From positions 5,625,001 through 5,689,000 of the forward strand of contig NZ_CP107964.1 of assembly GCF_041434935.1 (NCBI RefSeq): a stretch of DNA of 64,000 bases, given 5' to 3'. A program made the translations under genes and the position numbers. Positions 36,191 to 45,360 of the stretch are shown piece by piece. How positions within the stretch are numbered: the stretch's first letter is position 1; every line of letters begins with the position of its first letter. The notes under the pieces are model-generated. The model worked only from the letters and a program-made list of their open reading frames with translations, was not told where the DNA came from and searched no databases. Origin of the DNA: Kitasatospora sp. NBC_00374. GTDB lineage: Bacteria; Actinomycetota; Actinomycetes; Streptomycetales; Streptomycetaceae.

Positions 36191-39076
36191 GTGACAGACA
36201 CGACGAGCGGTTCCGCACGCGGGTCGAAGTCCGACAAGACCGCCAAGGGCGCCGGGAAGGCTCCCAAGGGAGGCCTGCGGATGGAACGCATCTACACCAC
36301 CCCTGGCGTCCACCCCTATGACCAGGTCAGCTGGGAGCGGCGCGATGTCGTCATGACCAACTGGCGGGACGGCTCGATCAACTTCGAGCAGCGCGGCGTG
36401 GAGTTCCCCGACTTCTGGTCGGTCAACGCGGTGAACATCGTCACGTCCAAGTACTTCCGCGGCGCGGTCGGCAGCCCGCAGCGCGAGTGGAGCCTCAAGC
36501 AGATCATCGACCGGGTGGTGCTGACCTACCGCGCCGCCGGCGAGAAGAACGGCTACTTCACCTCCCCGGACGACGCCGAGATCTTCGAGCACGAGCTGAC
36601 CCACGCCCTCCTCCACCAGGTCTTCAGCTTCAACTCGCCGGTCTGGTTCAACGTCGGCACCAAGCAGCCCCAGCAGGTCAGCGCCTGCTTCATCCTGGCC
36701 GTCGACGATTCCATGGAGTCGATCCTCGACTGGTACAAGGAAGAGGGCATGATCTTCAAGGGCGGCTCCGGCGCCGGCCTGAACCTCTCCCGGATCCGCT
36801 CCTCCAAGGAGCTGCTCTCCTCCGGCGGCAACGCCTCCGGCCCGGTCTCCTTCATGCGCGGCGCCGACGCCTCCGCCGGCACCATCAAGTCCGGCGGCGC
36901 CACCCGCCGCGCGGCCAAGATGGTCGTGCTGGACGTCGACCACCCCGACGTCGAGGCCTTCATCGAGACCAAGGTGAAGGAGGAGGAGAAGATCCGCGCG
37001 CTGCGCGACGCGGGCTTCGACATGGACCTCGGCGGGGACGACATCACCTCCGTCCAGTACCAGAACGCCAACAACTCGGTCCGCGTCTCCGACGAGTTCA
37101 TGACCGCGGTCGAGAACGGCACCGAGTTCGGCCTGCGCGCCCGGATGACCGGCGAGGTCATCGAGACCGTCGACGCCAAGAAGCTCTTCCGCAAGATGGC
37201 CGAGGCCGCCTGGGCCTGCGCCGACCCGGGCATCCAGTACGACTCGACCATCAACCACTGGCACACCTGCCCGGAGTCCGGCCGCATCAACGCGTCCAAC
37301 CCCTGCTCCGAGTACATGCACCTGGACAACTCCAGCTGCAACCTCGCCTCGCTCAACCTGATGAAGTTCCTCCGCGACGACGACAGCTTCGACGCCGGGC
37401 GCTTCGCCAAGGTCGTCGAGCTGGTCATCACCGCGATGGACATCTCCATCTGCTTCGCCGACTTCCCCACCGAGAAGATCGGCGAGACCACCCGCGCCTA
37501 CCGCCAGCTCGGCATCGGCTACGCCAACCTCGGCGCCCTGCTGATGGCCACCGGCCACGCGTACGACTCCGAGGGCGGCCGCGCCCTGGCCGGCGCCATC
37601 ACCTCCCTGATGACCGGTACCGCCTACCGCCGCGGCGCCGAACTCGCCGGCGTGGTCGGCCCGTACGACGGCTACGCCCGCAACGCCGCCCCGCACCAGC
37701 GGGTCATGCAGCAGCACGCCGACGCCAACGCGGCCGCCGTCCCGGTCGACGAGCTGGACGCCCCGGTGTGGGCCGCCGCCACCGAGACGTGGGGCGACGT
37801 GCTCCGGATCGGCGCGCGCAACGGCTTCCGCAACGCCCAGGCCTCGGTGCTCGCACCGACCGGCACCATCGGCCTGATGATGGACTGCGACACCACCGGC
37901 GTCGAGCCGGACCTCGCCCTGGTGAAGTTCAAGAAGCTGGTCGGCGGCGGCTCGATGCAGATCGTCAACGGCACGGTGCCGCGGGCGCTCGGGCGTCTGG
38001 GCTACCAGCAGGAGCAGATCGAGGCGGTCGTCGCCCACATCGCCGAGCACGGCAACGTGGTGGACGCGCCCGGTCTGAAGCCCGCGCACTACGAGGTGTT
38101 CGACTGCGCGATGGGCGAGCGGGTCATCTCCGCGATGGGCCACGTCCGGATGATGGCGGCCATCCAGCCGTGGATCTCCGGCGCCATCTCCAAGACGGTC
38201 AACATGCCCGAGGTCGCCACCGTCGAGGAGATCGAGGAGATCTACTTCGAGGCGTGGAAGCTCGGCGTCAAGGCGCTGGCCATCTACCGCGACAACTGCA
38301 AGGTCGGCCAGCCGCTCTCGGCCAAGACCAAGACCCCGGCCGCGGCGGCTCCCGAGGCCGCCGCCGAGGTCGAGAAGGTCGTCGAGAAGGTGGTCGAGTA
38401 CCGTCCGGTCCGCCGCCGCCTGCCCAAGGGCCGTCCCGGCATCACCACCTCCTTCACGGTCGGTGGCGCCGAGGGCTACATGACCGCCAACTCCTACCCG
38501 GACGACGGCCTCGGCGAGGTCTTCCTGAAGATGTCCAAGCAGGGCTCGACCCTCGCGGGCATGATGGACGCCTTCTCCATCGCCGTCTCGGTGGGTCTGC
38601 AGTACGGCGTGCCGCTGGAGACCTACATCTCGAAGTTCACCAACATGCGCTTCGAGCCGGCCGGCCTGACCGACGACCCGGACGTGCGGATGGCCCAGTC
38701 GATCGTCGACTACATCTTCCGCCGCCTGGCGCTGGACTTCCTGCCCTTCGAGACCCGCTCCGCCCTCGGCATCCACTCCGTGGAGGAGCGCCAGCGGCAC
38801 CTGGACACCGGCTCCTACGAGCCCGTCGAGGAGGACCTGGACGTCGAGGGCCTGGCCCAGTCCGCACCCCTCGCGGCCGCGCCCAAGCCCGCGGCCGAGC
38901 AGCCGAAGGCGGTCGCCCCGGCGCCGGCCAGGGCCCACAACTCCACCGAGCTGGCGGAGATCCAGCTGGGCCTGAGCGCGGACGCACCGCTCTGCTTCTC
39001 CTGCGGCACCAAGATGCGCCGGGCCGGCAGCTGCTACCTCTGCGAGGGCTGCGGCTCCACCAGCGGCTGCAGCTGA
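36191..39076 (+). CDS. nrdJ: Class II (adenosylcobalamin-dependent) ribonucleotide reductase NrdJ
   Basis: A 961-residue reductase that makes dNTPs from ribonucleotides using adenosylcobalamin. The catalytic core shows the RNR fingerprints: QQVSACFILAVDDSMESI (Cys), NPCSEYMHLDNSSCNLASLNLMKF (the N-x-C-x-E and Cys residues) and LAPTGTIGLMMDCDTTGVEPD. The C-terminus has FSCGTKMRRAGSCYLCEGCGSTSGCS, redox/zinc cysteines that typify this actinobacterial class. Start is GTG after AGGAGGA. It works without oxygen and lets growth continue where the oxygen-dependent class I enzyme is limited. Transcription likely begins at nrdR. Confidence 0.97.
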   Translation: MTDTTSGSARGSKSDKTAKGAGKAPKGGLRMERIYTTPGVHPYDQVSWERRDVVMTNWRDGSINFEQRGVEFPDFWSVNAVNIVTSKYFRGAVGSPQREWSLKQIIDRVVLTYRAAGEKNGYFTSPDDAEIFEHELTHALLHQVFSFNSPVWFNVGTKQPQQVSACFILAVDDSMESILDWYKEEGMIFKGGSGAGLNLSRIRSSKELLSSGGNASGPVSFMRGADASAGTIKSGGATRRAAKMVVLDVDHPDVEAFIETKVKEEEKIRALRDAGFDMDLGGDDITSVQYQNANNSVRVSDEFMTAVENGTEFGLRARMTGEVIETVDAKKLFRKMAEAAWACADPGIQYDSTINHWHTCPESGRINASNPCSEYMHLDNSSCNLASLNLMKFLRDDDSFDAGRFAKVVELVITAMDISICFADFPTEKIGETTRAYRQLGIGYANLGALLMATGHAYDSEGGRALAGAITSLMTGTAYRRGAELAGVVGPYDGYARNAAPHQRVMQQHADANAAAVPVDELDAPVWAAATETWGDVLRIGARNGFRNAQASVLAPTGTIGLMMDCDTTGVEPDLALVKFKKLVGGGSMQIVNGTVPRALGRLGYQQEQIEAVVAHIAEHGNVVDAPGLKPAHYEVFDCAMGERVISAMGHVRMMAAIQPWISGAISKTVNMPEVATVEEIEEIYFEAWKLGVKALAIYRDNCKVGQPLSAKTKTPAAAAPEAAAEVEKVVEKVVEYRPVRRRLPKGRPGITTSFTVGGAEGYMTANSYPDDGLGEVFLKMSKQGSTLAGMMDAFSIAVSVGLQYGVPLETYISKFTNMRFEPAGLTDDPDVRMAQSIVDYIFRRLALDFLPFETRSALGIHSVEERQRHLDTGSYEPVEEDLDVEGLAQSAPLAAAPKPAAEQPKAVAPAPARAHNSTELAEIQLGLSADAPLCFSCGTKMRRAGSCYLCEGCGSTSGCS

Positions 39077-39136
39077 CCCTGGACGGCAGCGCGCCCGCCG
39101 GGGCGCGCGGTGCGAGGACGGCCGAGCCGTGACTCA

Positions 39137-39174
39137 CCCGGAGGGCGTCGACCGACAGGTCGGCGCCCTCCGGG
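39137..39174 (+). terminator. Terminator after nrdJ
   Basis: CCCGGAGGGCG (39137-39147) pairs perfectly with CGCCCTCCGGG (39164-39174); an inner CGACC/GGTCG pair extends the stem, with one mismatched base pair between the two. It lies 60 nt after the nrdJ stop. Confidence 0.88.
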
Positions 39175-39453
39175 CGTTGCGGCGCACAGCGGACGGGTGG
39201 GGCGCGTTGCGGCACCACCCCGGTGGGACGGCGACCGCACTGCACCGGCTCACACGCCGGATCGTCGGTCCTGCGCCGGGTGCGCCGGGTGCGCCGGGGT
39301 GCCGCGCGTCGGGGCGTCGGGGCAGTCCGGCCAGGTCCGCCGGGTGGTTCCGGTCCGGATCCGGACCCTCCGGGGAGCGGATCGACCGGTGTTCCGGAGG
39401 AGTTGTGCGGATGCGCAGGGTTGGGTCTTCACAACGGAACGTCAACTGGCCGG

Positions 39454-39481
39454 TTGAGACCGTGTGCTGAATCGATATGAT
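39454..39481 (+). promoter_or_regulatory. Candidate promoter of the conservon operon
   Basis: TTGAGA (39454-39459), a 16-bp spacer and TATGAT (39476-39481) resemble a vegetative promoter and give a leader of about 105 nt. The surrounding ~60 bp are AT-richer than the neighbours. Confidence 0.55.
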
Positions 39482-39592
39482 CTGATGACCGCGTGTACTG
39501 ATCAGCCCCCCGGAGCGCGCCGTGCTGTGCGTCCCGGGCGGTCGCGCGATGTCGACCGCCCGCCGCTGACGCCTGCACCGAGGATCAGATAG

Positions 39593-41254
39593 ATGAGAGC
39601 TCGCACGCGCCCCTCCCGCGCGGCGTACCAAGGTCTGGACCTCGGCACCGTGCTCGGGGCGGCCGCCGCTCTGCTGCTGGGGGTGGGCGCCGCCGTCGCG
39701 GCGGTGGCCGGCTCCGATCCCGGACACCGCTCGGCCGTCGCCGGCACGGCGGGCGGGGCGGTGCTGCTGTGGTCCGTGCTGGTCCTGGTCGCGGCCCGGC
39801 TGGCCGGCCGGGCCCGTGGGGCCGAGACCGAGCTGTCCGTGGCCCAGCACGAGGTGGCGTCACTCCAGAGCTCGGCGGCCCAGCTGCACGCCGAGCTGAA
39901 CTCCGCCCACAACGTCGCGGCCGCCCTGCGCGCCGCCCTGGCCGAGGCCCAGGCCGGAGCCGAGCGGGACCGCGCCGATCTGCACAGCGTGCGCACCGCG
40001 CTGACCGAGTCCGAGAGCGAGGCCGCCGGGCTGCGCGCCGCGGTCCACACCGCCGACCAGGAGCGGGCCGCACTGGCCCGGCTGGCCGAGGAGGTCCTGC
40101 CCGAGGTGATCGGACGGCTGCGCTCCGGAGCCGCGGTCAACACCGTGCTGGCCGGCCGCCCGGCGACCGCCCACGACGGCCTGCTGCGGTCGGTGGCGGA
40201 GGAGATCGGCCGCGGCGAGCGCCAGCGGGCCGCGGCCCTCGCGGTGTGTGCCACCGCGGCCGGCCGGGTCCAGGCGCTGGCCACCTCGATGCACGCCGAA
40301 CTGCGCGAGATGCAGCACCGGCACGGCGACGACGTGCTCGGCGACCTGCTCAGCCTGGACCACTCGACCGCGCAGGTGGGCAGGATGGCCGACAGCATCG
40401 CGGTGCTCACCGGCGCCCGCTCGGGCCGCCGGTGGACCAAGCCGATCGGCGTCGAGTCGATCCTGCGCGGGGCGCTCGGCCGGATCGGCGCCTACCAGCG
40501 GGTGCGCCTGCACTCGGCGTCGACGGCGGCCGTGGCGGGCTTCGCGGCCGAGGGCGTGATGCACACCCTGGCCGAACTGCTCGACAACGCGGCCAACTTC
40601 TCGGCGCCCCCGGCCGAGGTGCACGTGTACGTCGAGGAGGTCCACTCCGGCCTGGTGATCACCGTCGAGGACGGCGGTCTCGGCCTGGGCGGCAGCTGGC
40701 TGCGCCGGGCCGAACAGGCGGTGTCCGCCGAGCCGTTGGACCTGACCACGCTCTCCGCCGGCAGCCGGCTGGGCCTGGCCGTGGTGGGCTCGCTGGCCCG
40801 CAAGCACGGCCTGTCGATCTCCTTCCGGCCGTCGGCCCGGGGTGGTACCGGAGTGGTGGTGCTGATCCCGGAGCAGCTGGTCACCCATCCGAGCCCGGCG
40901 CTGGCCAAGGCGCTGACGACGGGCCAGTCGCCGGACCGGCGCGGCAGCGACCCCCGCCCGGTACTGGAGCCGCGCCGCCCCGAGTCGGTCCGCCCGGAAC
41001 CGGCCCGTCCCGAGCCGGCCCGTCCGGAGGAGGCCGCCGAGACCGCTCCCGCGGGCCCGGGCGGCCTGCCGCAGCGCCGCCGCGGGCAGACCCTGGCCGG
41101 TGCCACGGCCACCCAGACCTCCGCGCCCGCTCCGGCGGCGCAGCCCGTCCGCCCCGGTGCCGCCGCCCTGTCGGCGGCCCGGTTCGGCGCCTTCCGGAAG
41201 GCCCTGCAGCAGGGGCCGGACACCCATGACGCTCTCCCGAAGGACGATTCCTGA
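39593..41254 (+). CDS. cvnA: Conservon sensor histidine-kinase-like protein CvnA
   Basis: A 553-residue membrane protein. Two N-terminal hydrophobic helices (residues ~18-40 and 50-70) form a short anchor with almost no extracellular domain, then a long Ala-rich coiled coil (residues ~75-170). The kinase-like region has a His in SLDHSTAQVGRMADS, the N-box LAELLDNAANFSAPP and EDGGLGLG. The last ~120 residues are Pro/Glu-rich and disordered, containing a PEPARPEPARPE repeat. CvnA homologues anchor the conservon complex at the membrane. ATG follows GAGGATCAG. The stop overlaps the cvnB ATG by one base. Confidence 0.9.
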   Translation: MRARTRPSRAAYQGLDLGTVLGAAAALLLGVGAAVAAVAGSDPGHRSAVAGTAGGAVLLWSVLVLVAARLAGRARGAETELSVAQHEVASLQSSAAQLHAELNSAHNVAAALRAALAEAQAGAERDRADLHSVRTALTESESEAAGLRAAVHTADQERAALARLAEEVLPEVIGRLRSGAAVNTVLAGRPATAHDGLLRSVAEEIGRGERQRAAALAVCATAAGRVQALATSMHAELREMQHRHGDDVLGDLLSLDHSTAQVGRMADSIAVLTGARSGRRWTKPIGVESILRGALGRIGAYQRVRLHSASTAAVAGFAAEGVMHTLAELLDNAANFSAPPAEVHVYVEEVHSGLVITVEDGGLGLGGSWLRRAEQAVSAEPLDLTTLSAGSRLGLAVVGSLARKHGLSISFRPSARGGTGVVVLIPEQLVTHPSPALAKALTTGQSPDRRGSDPRPVLEPRRPESVRPEPARPEPARPEEAAETAPAGPGGLPQRRRGQTLAGATATQTSAPAPAAQPVRPGAAALSAARFGAFRKALQQGPDTHDALPKDDS

Positions 41255-41664
41255 TGAGCAGCACCGACCGTGATCTCGACTGGCTGTTGGAGAATCTGCT
41301 GAGCGGCACTCCGGGGGCGCGGCACGCCCTGGTGCTGTCGGCGGACGGGCTGAAGCTCTGTCACACGGTCGGACTGGGTACCGACCAGGCGGACCAGCTC
41401 GCGGCGATCGCCTCGGGCATGCAGAGCCTGGCGCACGGGGCGTCGATCGAGTTCGGCGACGGTTCGGGCGGGGTGCGGCAGTCGATGACCGAGTTCCACG
41501 GCGGCATCCTGTGCATCGTGGCGGCCGGCGAGGGGGCCCACCTGGCGGTGGTCACCGAGGACGACGCCGACGTGGGCGTGGTCGGGCACAACATGCACGG
41601 TCTGATCGAGCAGATCGGGGCGTACCTGAGCGCCCCGCCGCGCGAGATCGAGGCCGGGGTGTGA
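41254..41664 (+). CDS. cvnB: Conservon roadblock/LC7 protein CvnB
   Basis: A 136-residue roadblock/LC7-domain protein: DLDWLLENLLSGTPGARHALVLSADGLKL, ADQLAAIASGMQSLAHGAS and GILCIVAAGEGAHLAVVTEDDADVGVVGHNM are diagnostic. Such proteins modulate small GTPases, here most likely the downstream CvnD. It overlaps cvnA by one base (TGATG) and cvnC by four (GTGA), indicating translational coupling. Confidence 0.93.
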   Translation: MSSTDRDLDWLLENLLSGTPGARHALVLSADGLKLCHTVGLGTDQADQLAAIASGMQSLAHGASIEFGDGSGGVRQSMTEFHGGILCIVAAGEGAHLAVVTEDDADVGVVGHNMHGLIEQIGAYLSAPPREIEAGV

Positions 41665-42029
41665 ACGCCCCGCGGAACCTGCCGGGACGCGACGAGGACC
41701 CGGACCGGCTCTACACCGTGACCAAGGGGCGGAGCCGTCCGCCGGAGCACGCCTTCGACCTGGTCACCCTGATCGTCACGGAGCGGGAGCCCGCACCGGG
41801 CATGCAGTCCGAGCACGCCCGGATCCTGCGGCTGTGCGAGACCCCGACCGCCGTGGTGGAGGTGGCCGCGGAGCTGGACCTGCCGGTCAGCGTGGTGAAG
41901 ATCCTGCTCGGCGACCTGCTGGAGGCCGGCACCGTCACCGCCCGCCACCCCCGGTTCGCGCCGAACAAGGCCCGGCTGCCCGATCTCGACATGCTGAAGC
42001 AGGTGCTGCATGGTCTCCAACAGCTCTGA
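41661..42029 (+). CDS. cvnC: Conservon DUF742 protein CvnC
   Basis: A 122-residue DUF742 protein with the family's RLYTVTKGRSRPPEHAFDLVTLIV opening, a helix-turn-helix-like middle (ILRLCETPTAVVEVAAELDLPVSVVKILLGDLLEAGTV) and the C-terminal LDMLKQVLHGLQQL. Family members may bridge the sensor and GTPase. GTG 41661 overlaps the cvnB stop by 4 nt and the 3' end overlaps cvnD by 20 nt. Confidence 0.92.
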   Translation: MNAPRNLPGRDEDPDRLYTVTKGRSRPPEHAFDLVTLIVTEREPAPGMQSEHARILRLCETPTAVVEVAAELDLPVSVVKILLGDLLEAGTVTARHPRFAPNKARLPDLDMLKQVLHGLQQL

Positions 42030-42639
42030 CACCCTGCGGCGCCCCGGCCGCGTGCCGCTGCGCAGCACCGCCGAGAACGCCCTGAAGATCGTGGTGGTCG
42101 GCGGCTTCGGGGTCGGCAAGACCACCCTGGTGGGCTCGGTGAGCGAGATCCGTCCGCTGAACACCGAGGAGACCATGACCCGGGCGGGCGAGGGCATCGA
42201 CGACCTCTCCGCGGTCCGGGACAAGCGCTCGACCACGGTGGCGTTCGACTTCGGCCGGATCACGCTCAACGCGGAGAACGTCCTCTACCTGTTCGGTGCC
42301 CCGGGGCAGGAGCGCTTCTGGTTCCTCTGGGACCGGCTGTTCTCCGGTGCGCTGGGCGCGGTGGTGCTGGTCGACACCCGCCGGCTGGAGGAGTCCTGGT
42401 ACGCCATCGACCGGCTGGAGCAGCACGGGACGCCGTTCGTGGTGGCCCGGAACAACTTCGACGGCCCGGAGCACACCCTGGCCGATGTCCGGGCCGCGCT
42501 GGACCTGCCCGACCACGTCCCGCTGGTGGACTGCGACGCCCGTAGCCGGGAGTCGAGCAAGCAGGTGCTGATCGAGCTGGTCCGGCACCTGCACCGGCTG
42601 GCCGAAGCCCAGAGAGTCGTTGTGGAGGAGACCCCGTGA
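42010..42639 (+). CDS. cvnD: Conservon GTP-binding protein CvnD
   Basis: A 209-residue Ras-like GTPase. Walker A is VVGGFGVGKTTLVGSV; the switch-II region is LFGAPGQERFWFLW, where the usual D-x-x-G is G-A-P-G; the guanine-specificity region is VVARNNFDGPE, which lacks the standard N-K-x-D lysine. These deviations are typical of conservon GTPases. The gene overlaps cvnC by 20 nt and the P450 gene by 4 nt. It is the likely switch of the signalling complex. Confidence 0.93.
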   Translation: MVSNSSDTLRRPGRVPLRSTAENALKIVVVGGFGVGKTTLVGSVSEIRPLNTEETMTRAGEGIDDLSAVRDKRSTTVAFDFGRITLNAENVLYLFGAPGQERFWFLWDRLFSGALGAVVLVDTRRLEESWYAIDRLEQHGTPFVVARNNFDGPEHTLADVRAALDLPDHVPLVDCDARSRESSKQVLIELVRHLHRLAEAQRVVVEETP

Positions 42640-43883
42640 CCGAGCCCGCGATCACCCCGCCGCCGGGATGCCCGGCGCATGCCGGTGCGGCCCCGCTGTA
42701 CGGTCCCCGGTTCCAGACCGACCCGGCGCAGGTCTACCAGGAGCTCCGGGCGACGCACGGCCCGGTGGCGCCGGTCGAGCTCGCCGGGGGAGTGCCGGCC
42801 TGGCTGGTGATGGGCTATCGCGAACTCCAGCTGGTGACCAGCCAGTCGAAGGTGTTCGGGCGGGACTCCAACCGCTGGCACGCCTGGCCGAGCATCCCCG
42901 AGGACTGGCCGCTGCGGCCGATGATGACCTCGGCCCCGTCGGTGATGTACGCGGAGGGCACCGAGCACCAGCGCCGCCGGGCGGCGGTGGACGAGGCGCT
43001 GACGGGTGTGGACGCGTACGAGCTGAAGAAGTACTGCGAGGAGATCGCCGACCGGCTGATCGACGAGTTCGCGGGCCGCGGCGAGGCGGACCTGGTCGCC
43101 GAGTACGCCCACCAGGTGCCGCTGCTGGCGCTGTGCCGGATGTTCGGGCTCGACGACACCCAGACGCCGCGGCTGATCCGCGCGCTGGTGGCGATGGTGG
43201 ACGGCGGGCCGGGAGCGCAGGCCGGCGCGGTCGACCTGCTGGCCGTCATGCTGCAGCTGGTGCAGGAGCGCCGGGAGCACCCGGCCGCCGACGTCACCTC
43301 GGCCCTGGTGGCGCACGAGGCCGCGCTGACCGACGACGAGATCATGCGCGACCTGCGGGTGCTGCTGATCGCGGGCCACCAGACGACCGCGTACTGGATC
43401 TCCAACGCGCTGCGGCTGATGCTGACGGACGACCGGTTCGCGGCCTCGCTGTCGGGCGGCCGGCGCTCGATCGGCCAGGCGCTCGGGGAGGCGCTCTGGG
43501 AGGACACCCCGACCCAGATCTTCGCGGGGCGCTGGACGACCAGGGACACCCAGCTCGGCGGGCAGAAGATCAACAAGGGGGACATGGTCCTGCTCGGCTT
43601 CGCGGGCGCCAACGCCGACCCGGCGGTCCGGCCCGACGACGGCCGGCCGGCCGAGGGCAACCGCGCCTACCTGAGCTTCTCCTACGGCGACCACGGCTGC
43701 CCGCACCCGGCGCGCGAGGCCGCTGAGGTGATCGCGACCACGGCGATCGAGGTCCTGCTCGACCGGCTTCCGGACCTGCGGCTGGCGGTGTCCGAGAGCG
43801 CGCTGGTCTGGCGGCCGTCCGCGTGGGTGCGGGCACTGGTCGCGCTGCCGGTGGCGTTCACGCCGGGCTACGTCACGGACTGA
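42636..43883 (+). CDS. cvnE: Conservon cytochrome P450 lacking the ExxR arginine (CYP157-like)
   Basis: A 415-residue P450. The heme-thiolate motif is FSYGDHGCPHPAR with Cys355 as the axial ligand. The I-helix reads AGHQTT at residues 246-251, with Gln in place of the usual acidic residue. The K-helix segment aligning with E-x-x-R is E285-A-L-W288, so the arginine is replaced by Trp. This matches the CYP157 family, described in S. coelicolor as lacking ExxR. GTG overlaps the cvnD stop by 4 nt. A signalling or atypical catalytic role is possible. Confidence 0.88.
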   Translation: MTEPAITPPPGCPAHAGAAPLYGPRFQTDPAQVYQELRATHGPVAPVELAGGVPAWLVMGYRELQLVTSQSKVFGRDSNRWHAWPSIPEDWPLRPMMTSAPSVMYAEGTEHQRRRAAVDEALTGVDAYELKKYCEEIADRLIDEFAGRGEADLVAEYAHQVPLLALCRMFGLDDTQTPRLIRALVAMVDGGPGAQAGAVDLLAVMLQLVQERREHPAADVTSALVAHEAALTDDEIMRDLRVLLIAGHQTTAYWISNALRLMLTDDRFAASLSGGRRSIGQALGEALWEDTPTQIFAGRWTTRDTQLGGQKINKGDMVLLGFAGANADPAVRPDDGRPAEGNRAYLSFSYGDHGCPHPAREAAEVIATTAIEVLLDRLPDLRLAVSESALVWRPSAWVRALVALPVAFTPGYVTD

Positions 43884-43976
43884 CCGACCGGATCCGGACC
43901 GGTCGCCGCGCCGAACGACCCCCGCGGACCGCCGACCGACCCGACTGCCGAATGCCGACTGCTGGAGAGTGAGCGG

Positions 43977-45179
43977 ATGACTGCCCCGATCATGATGGAC
44001 CCGTTGGCGAGCGACAACGTCGCGGAGGGTGCCCGGCTGCGGGCGGCCGGGCCGGTGGTACCGGTGGAGCTGCTCGGCGGGGTGCGCGGCTGGGCGGTCA
44101 CCCGGCACGCGGAGGCCCGGGAGCTGCTGACCGACCAGCGGCTGGTGAAGGATGCCGGGCACTGGGCGGCGTACCAGCGCGGCGAGGTGCCGAAGACCTG
44201 GCCGCTGATCGGCCTGGCGGTGCCCGGCCCGTCCATGGTGACCACGGACGGCGCGAACCACCGGCGGCTGCGGGCGATCGTCGCGCAGGCCTTCACCCCG
44301 CGCCGGGTGGAGCTGATGCGGCCCAAGATCGAGGAGATCACCGCGCGGCTGCTGGACGACCTGGAGCAGGCCGGACCGGTGGTGGACCTGAAGACGGTCT
44401 TCGCCTTCCCGCTGCCGATGTCGGTGATCGGCTGGCTGCTGGGCGTGCCCGAGCGGGACCACGCCTACATCCGCGAGCTGTACGAGCGCTTCTTCAGCAG
44501 CACCACCAAGCCGGCGGACGTCCCGGCGACCATCGCCGCGCTGACCGCCTTCGTCGCGGACCTGGTGGCGGCCCGCCGGGCGGAGCCCGGTGACGACCTG
44601 ACCAGCGCCCTGCTGGCGGCGGACGTGGAGGGCGGTGCGCTGAGCGACGCCGAGGCCGCGGCCACCCTGCGGGTGATCATCGCAGCCGGCCACGAGACCA
44701 CGGTCAACCTGATCAGCAACGCGGTCCGGGCCCTGCTGACCCACCCGGACCAGCTGGCCCTGGTGCGCTCGGGCCGGGTCGAGTGGTCGGCCGTGGTGGA
44801 GGAGTCGCTCCGCTGGACGCCGCCGACCAGCAACTTCCTGTTCCGCTTCGCCAGCGAGGACATCAAGGTGGGCGACGAGGTCATCCCGCAGGGCGACCCG
44901 GTGCTGATCTCGTACAACGCGATCGGGCGGGACCCGGCCCAGCACGGGGTCACGGCGGAACTGTTCGACGTCACCCGGGACCCGATCCGGCACCTGTCCT
45001 TCGGCCACGGCCCGCACGTCTGCCCGGGGTCGCCGCTGGCCCGGCTGGAGGCGGGGGTCGCGCTGCCGGCCCTGTTCGCGCGCTTCCCCGACCTGGCGCT
45101 GGCGGTCGAGGACGGCGACCTGCGGCCGAGTCCGTCGATGGTGGTCAACAGCCTGCGGGAACTGCCGGTCCGGCTCTGA
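43977..45179 (+). CDS. Second conservon-linked cytochrome P450, canonical motifs
   Basis: A 400-residue bacterial P450 with complete motifs: I-helix AGHETT, K-helix E276-S-L-R279 and heme site FGHGPHVCPGSPLARLE with Cys349. It resembles the CYP154/CYP156-type P450s found beside CYP157 genes in streptomycete conservons. It lies 93 bp after the first P450 on the same strand, so is probably co-transcribed. A ferredoxin and reductase are not encoded nearby, so electrons must come from elsewhere. The substrate is unknown. Confidence 0.88.
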   Translation: MTAPIMMDPLASDNVAEGARLRAAGPVVPVELLGGVRGWAVTRHAEARELLTDQRLVKDAGHWAAYQRGEVPKTWPLIGLAVPGPSMVTTDGANHRRLRAIVAQAFTPRRVELMRPKIEEITARLLDDLEQAGPVVDLKTVFAFPLPMSVIGWLLGVPERDHAYIRELYERFFSSTTKPADVPATIAALTAFVADLVAARRAEPGDDLTSALLAADVEGGALSDAEAAATLRVIIAAGHETTVNLISNAVRALLTHPDQLALVRSGRVEWSAVVEESLRWTPPTSNFLFRFASEDIKVGDEVIPQGDPVLISYNAIGRDPAQHGVTAELFDVTRDPIRHLSFGHGPHVCPGSPLARLEAGVALPALFARFPDLALAVEDGDLRPSPSMVVNSLRELPVRL

Positions 45180-45346
45180 GCCGCGGCTGCCGGCGGCCGC
45201 CGCGGGCGCGGTGGACCCGCGGTAGCGCACTGGAGGGCCGGATGTGGCCGGTCCTCCAGCACAGCCTTGTCACGACTGAGGCACTGGCGGGTGAAGGTCG
45301 AACGCGCACCTTGGCGCTGAATGACCTGTGGGTTAACGTCTAAAAG

Positions 45347-45360
45347 CCAGCGATCGCTGG
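45347..45360. promoter_or_regulatory. 14-bp perfect palindrome upstream of the sugar importer
   Basis: CCAGCGATCGCTGG is a perfect palindrome 112 bp before the start of the binding-protein gene, in an AT-richer stretch expected to hold the promoter. LacI-family repressors often control streptomycete sugar importers through palindromes, but the central CpG typical of LacI sites is absent here, so the regulator is unclear. Confidence 0.5.

Larger units (their letters stand above)
39077..39592 (+). other. Intergenic region between nrdJ and the conservon
   Basis: About 515 bp with no supported gene. The left part holds a strong hairpin terminator (39137-39174), and the right part a candidate promoter (39454-39481) for the conservon operon. 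The reading frames here show low-complexity Arg/Pro/Gly composition expected of non-coding GC-rich DNA. Confidence 0.65.

Noticed and set aside
36020..38938. A very long open frame antisense to nrdJ
   Set aside because: In GC-rich actinobacterial DNA, antisense frames often stay open. Its sequence is Val/Gly/Leu/His/Asp-rich with no domain, while nrdJ on the other strand has all class II signatures.
39110..39470. Short open frames in the nrdJ-conservon gap
   Set aside because: They overlap the terminator hairpin and consist of Arg/Pro/Gly-rich translation without a ribosome-binding site.
42285..45230. A long open frame antisense to the conservon GTPase and P450 genes
   Set aside because: The translation is low-complexity Arg/His/Gln/Val and has no motif; the plus-strand genes are clear family members with coupled starts.
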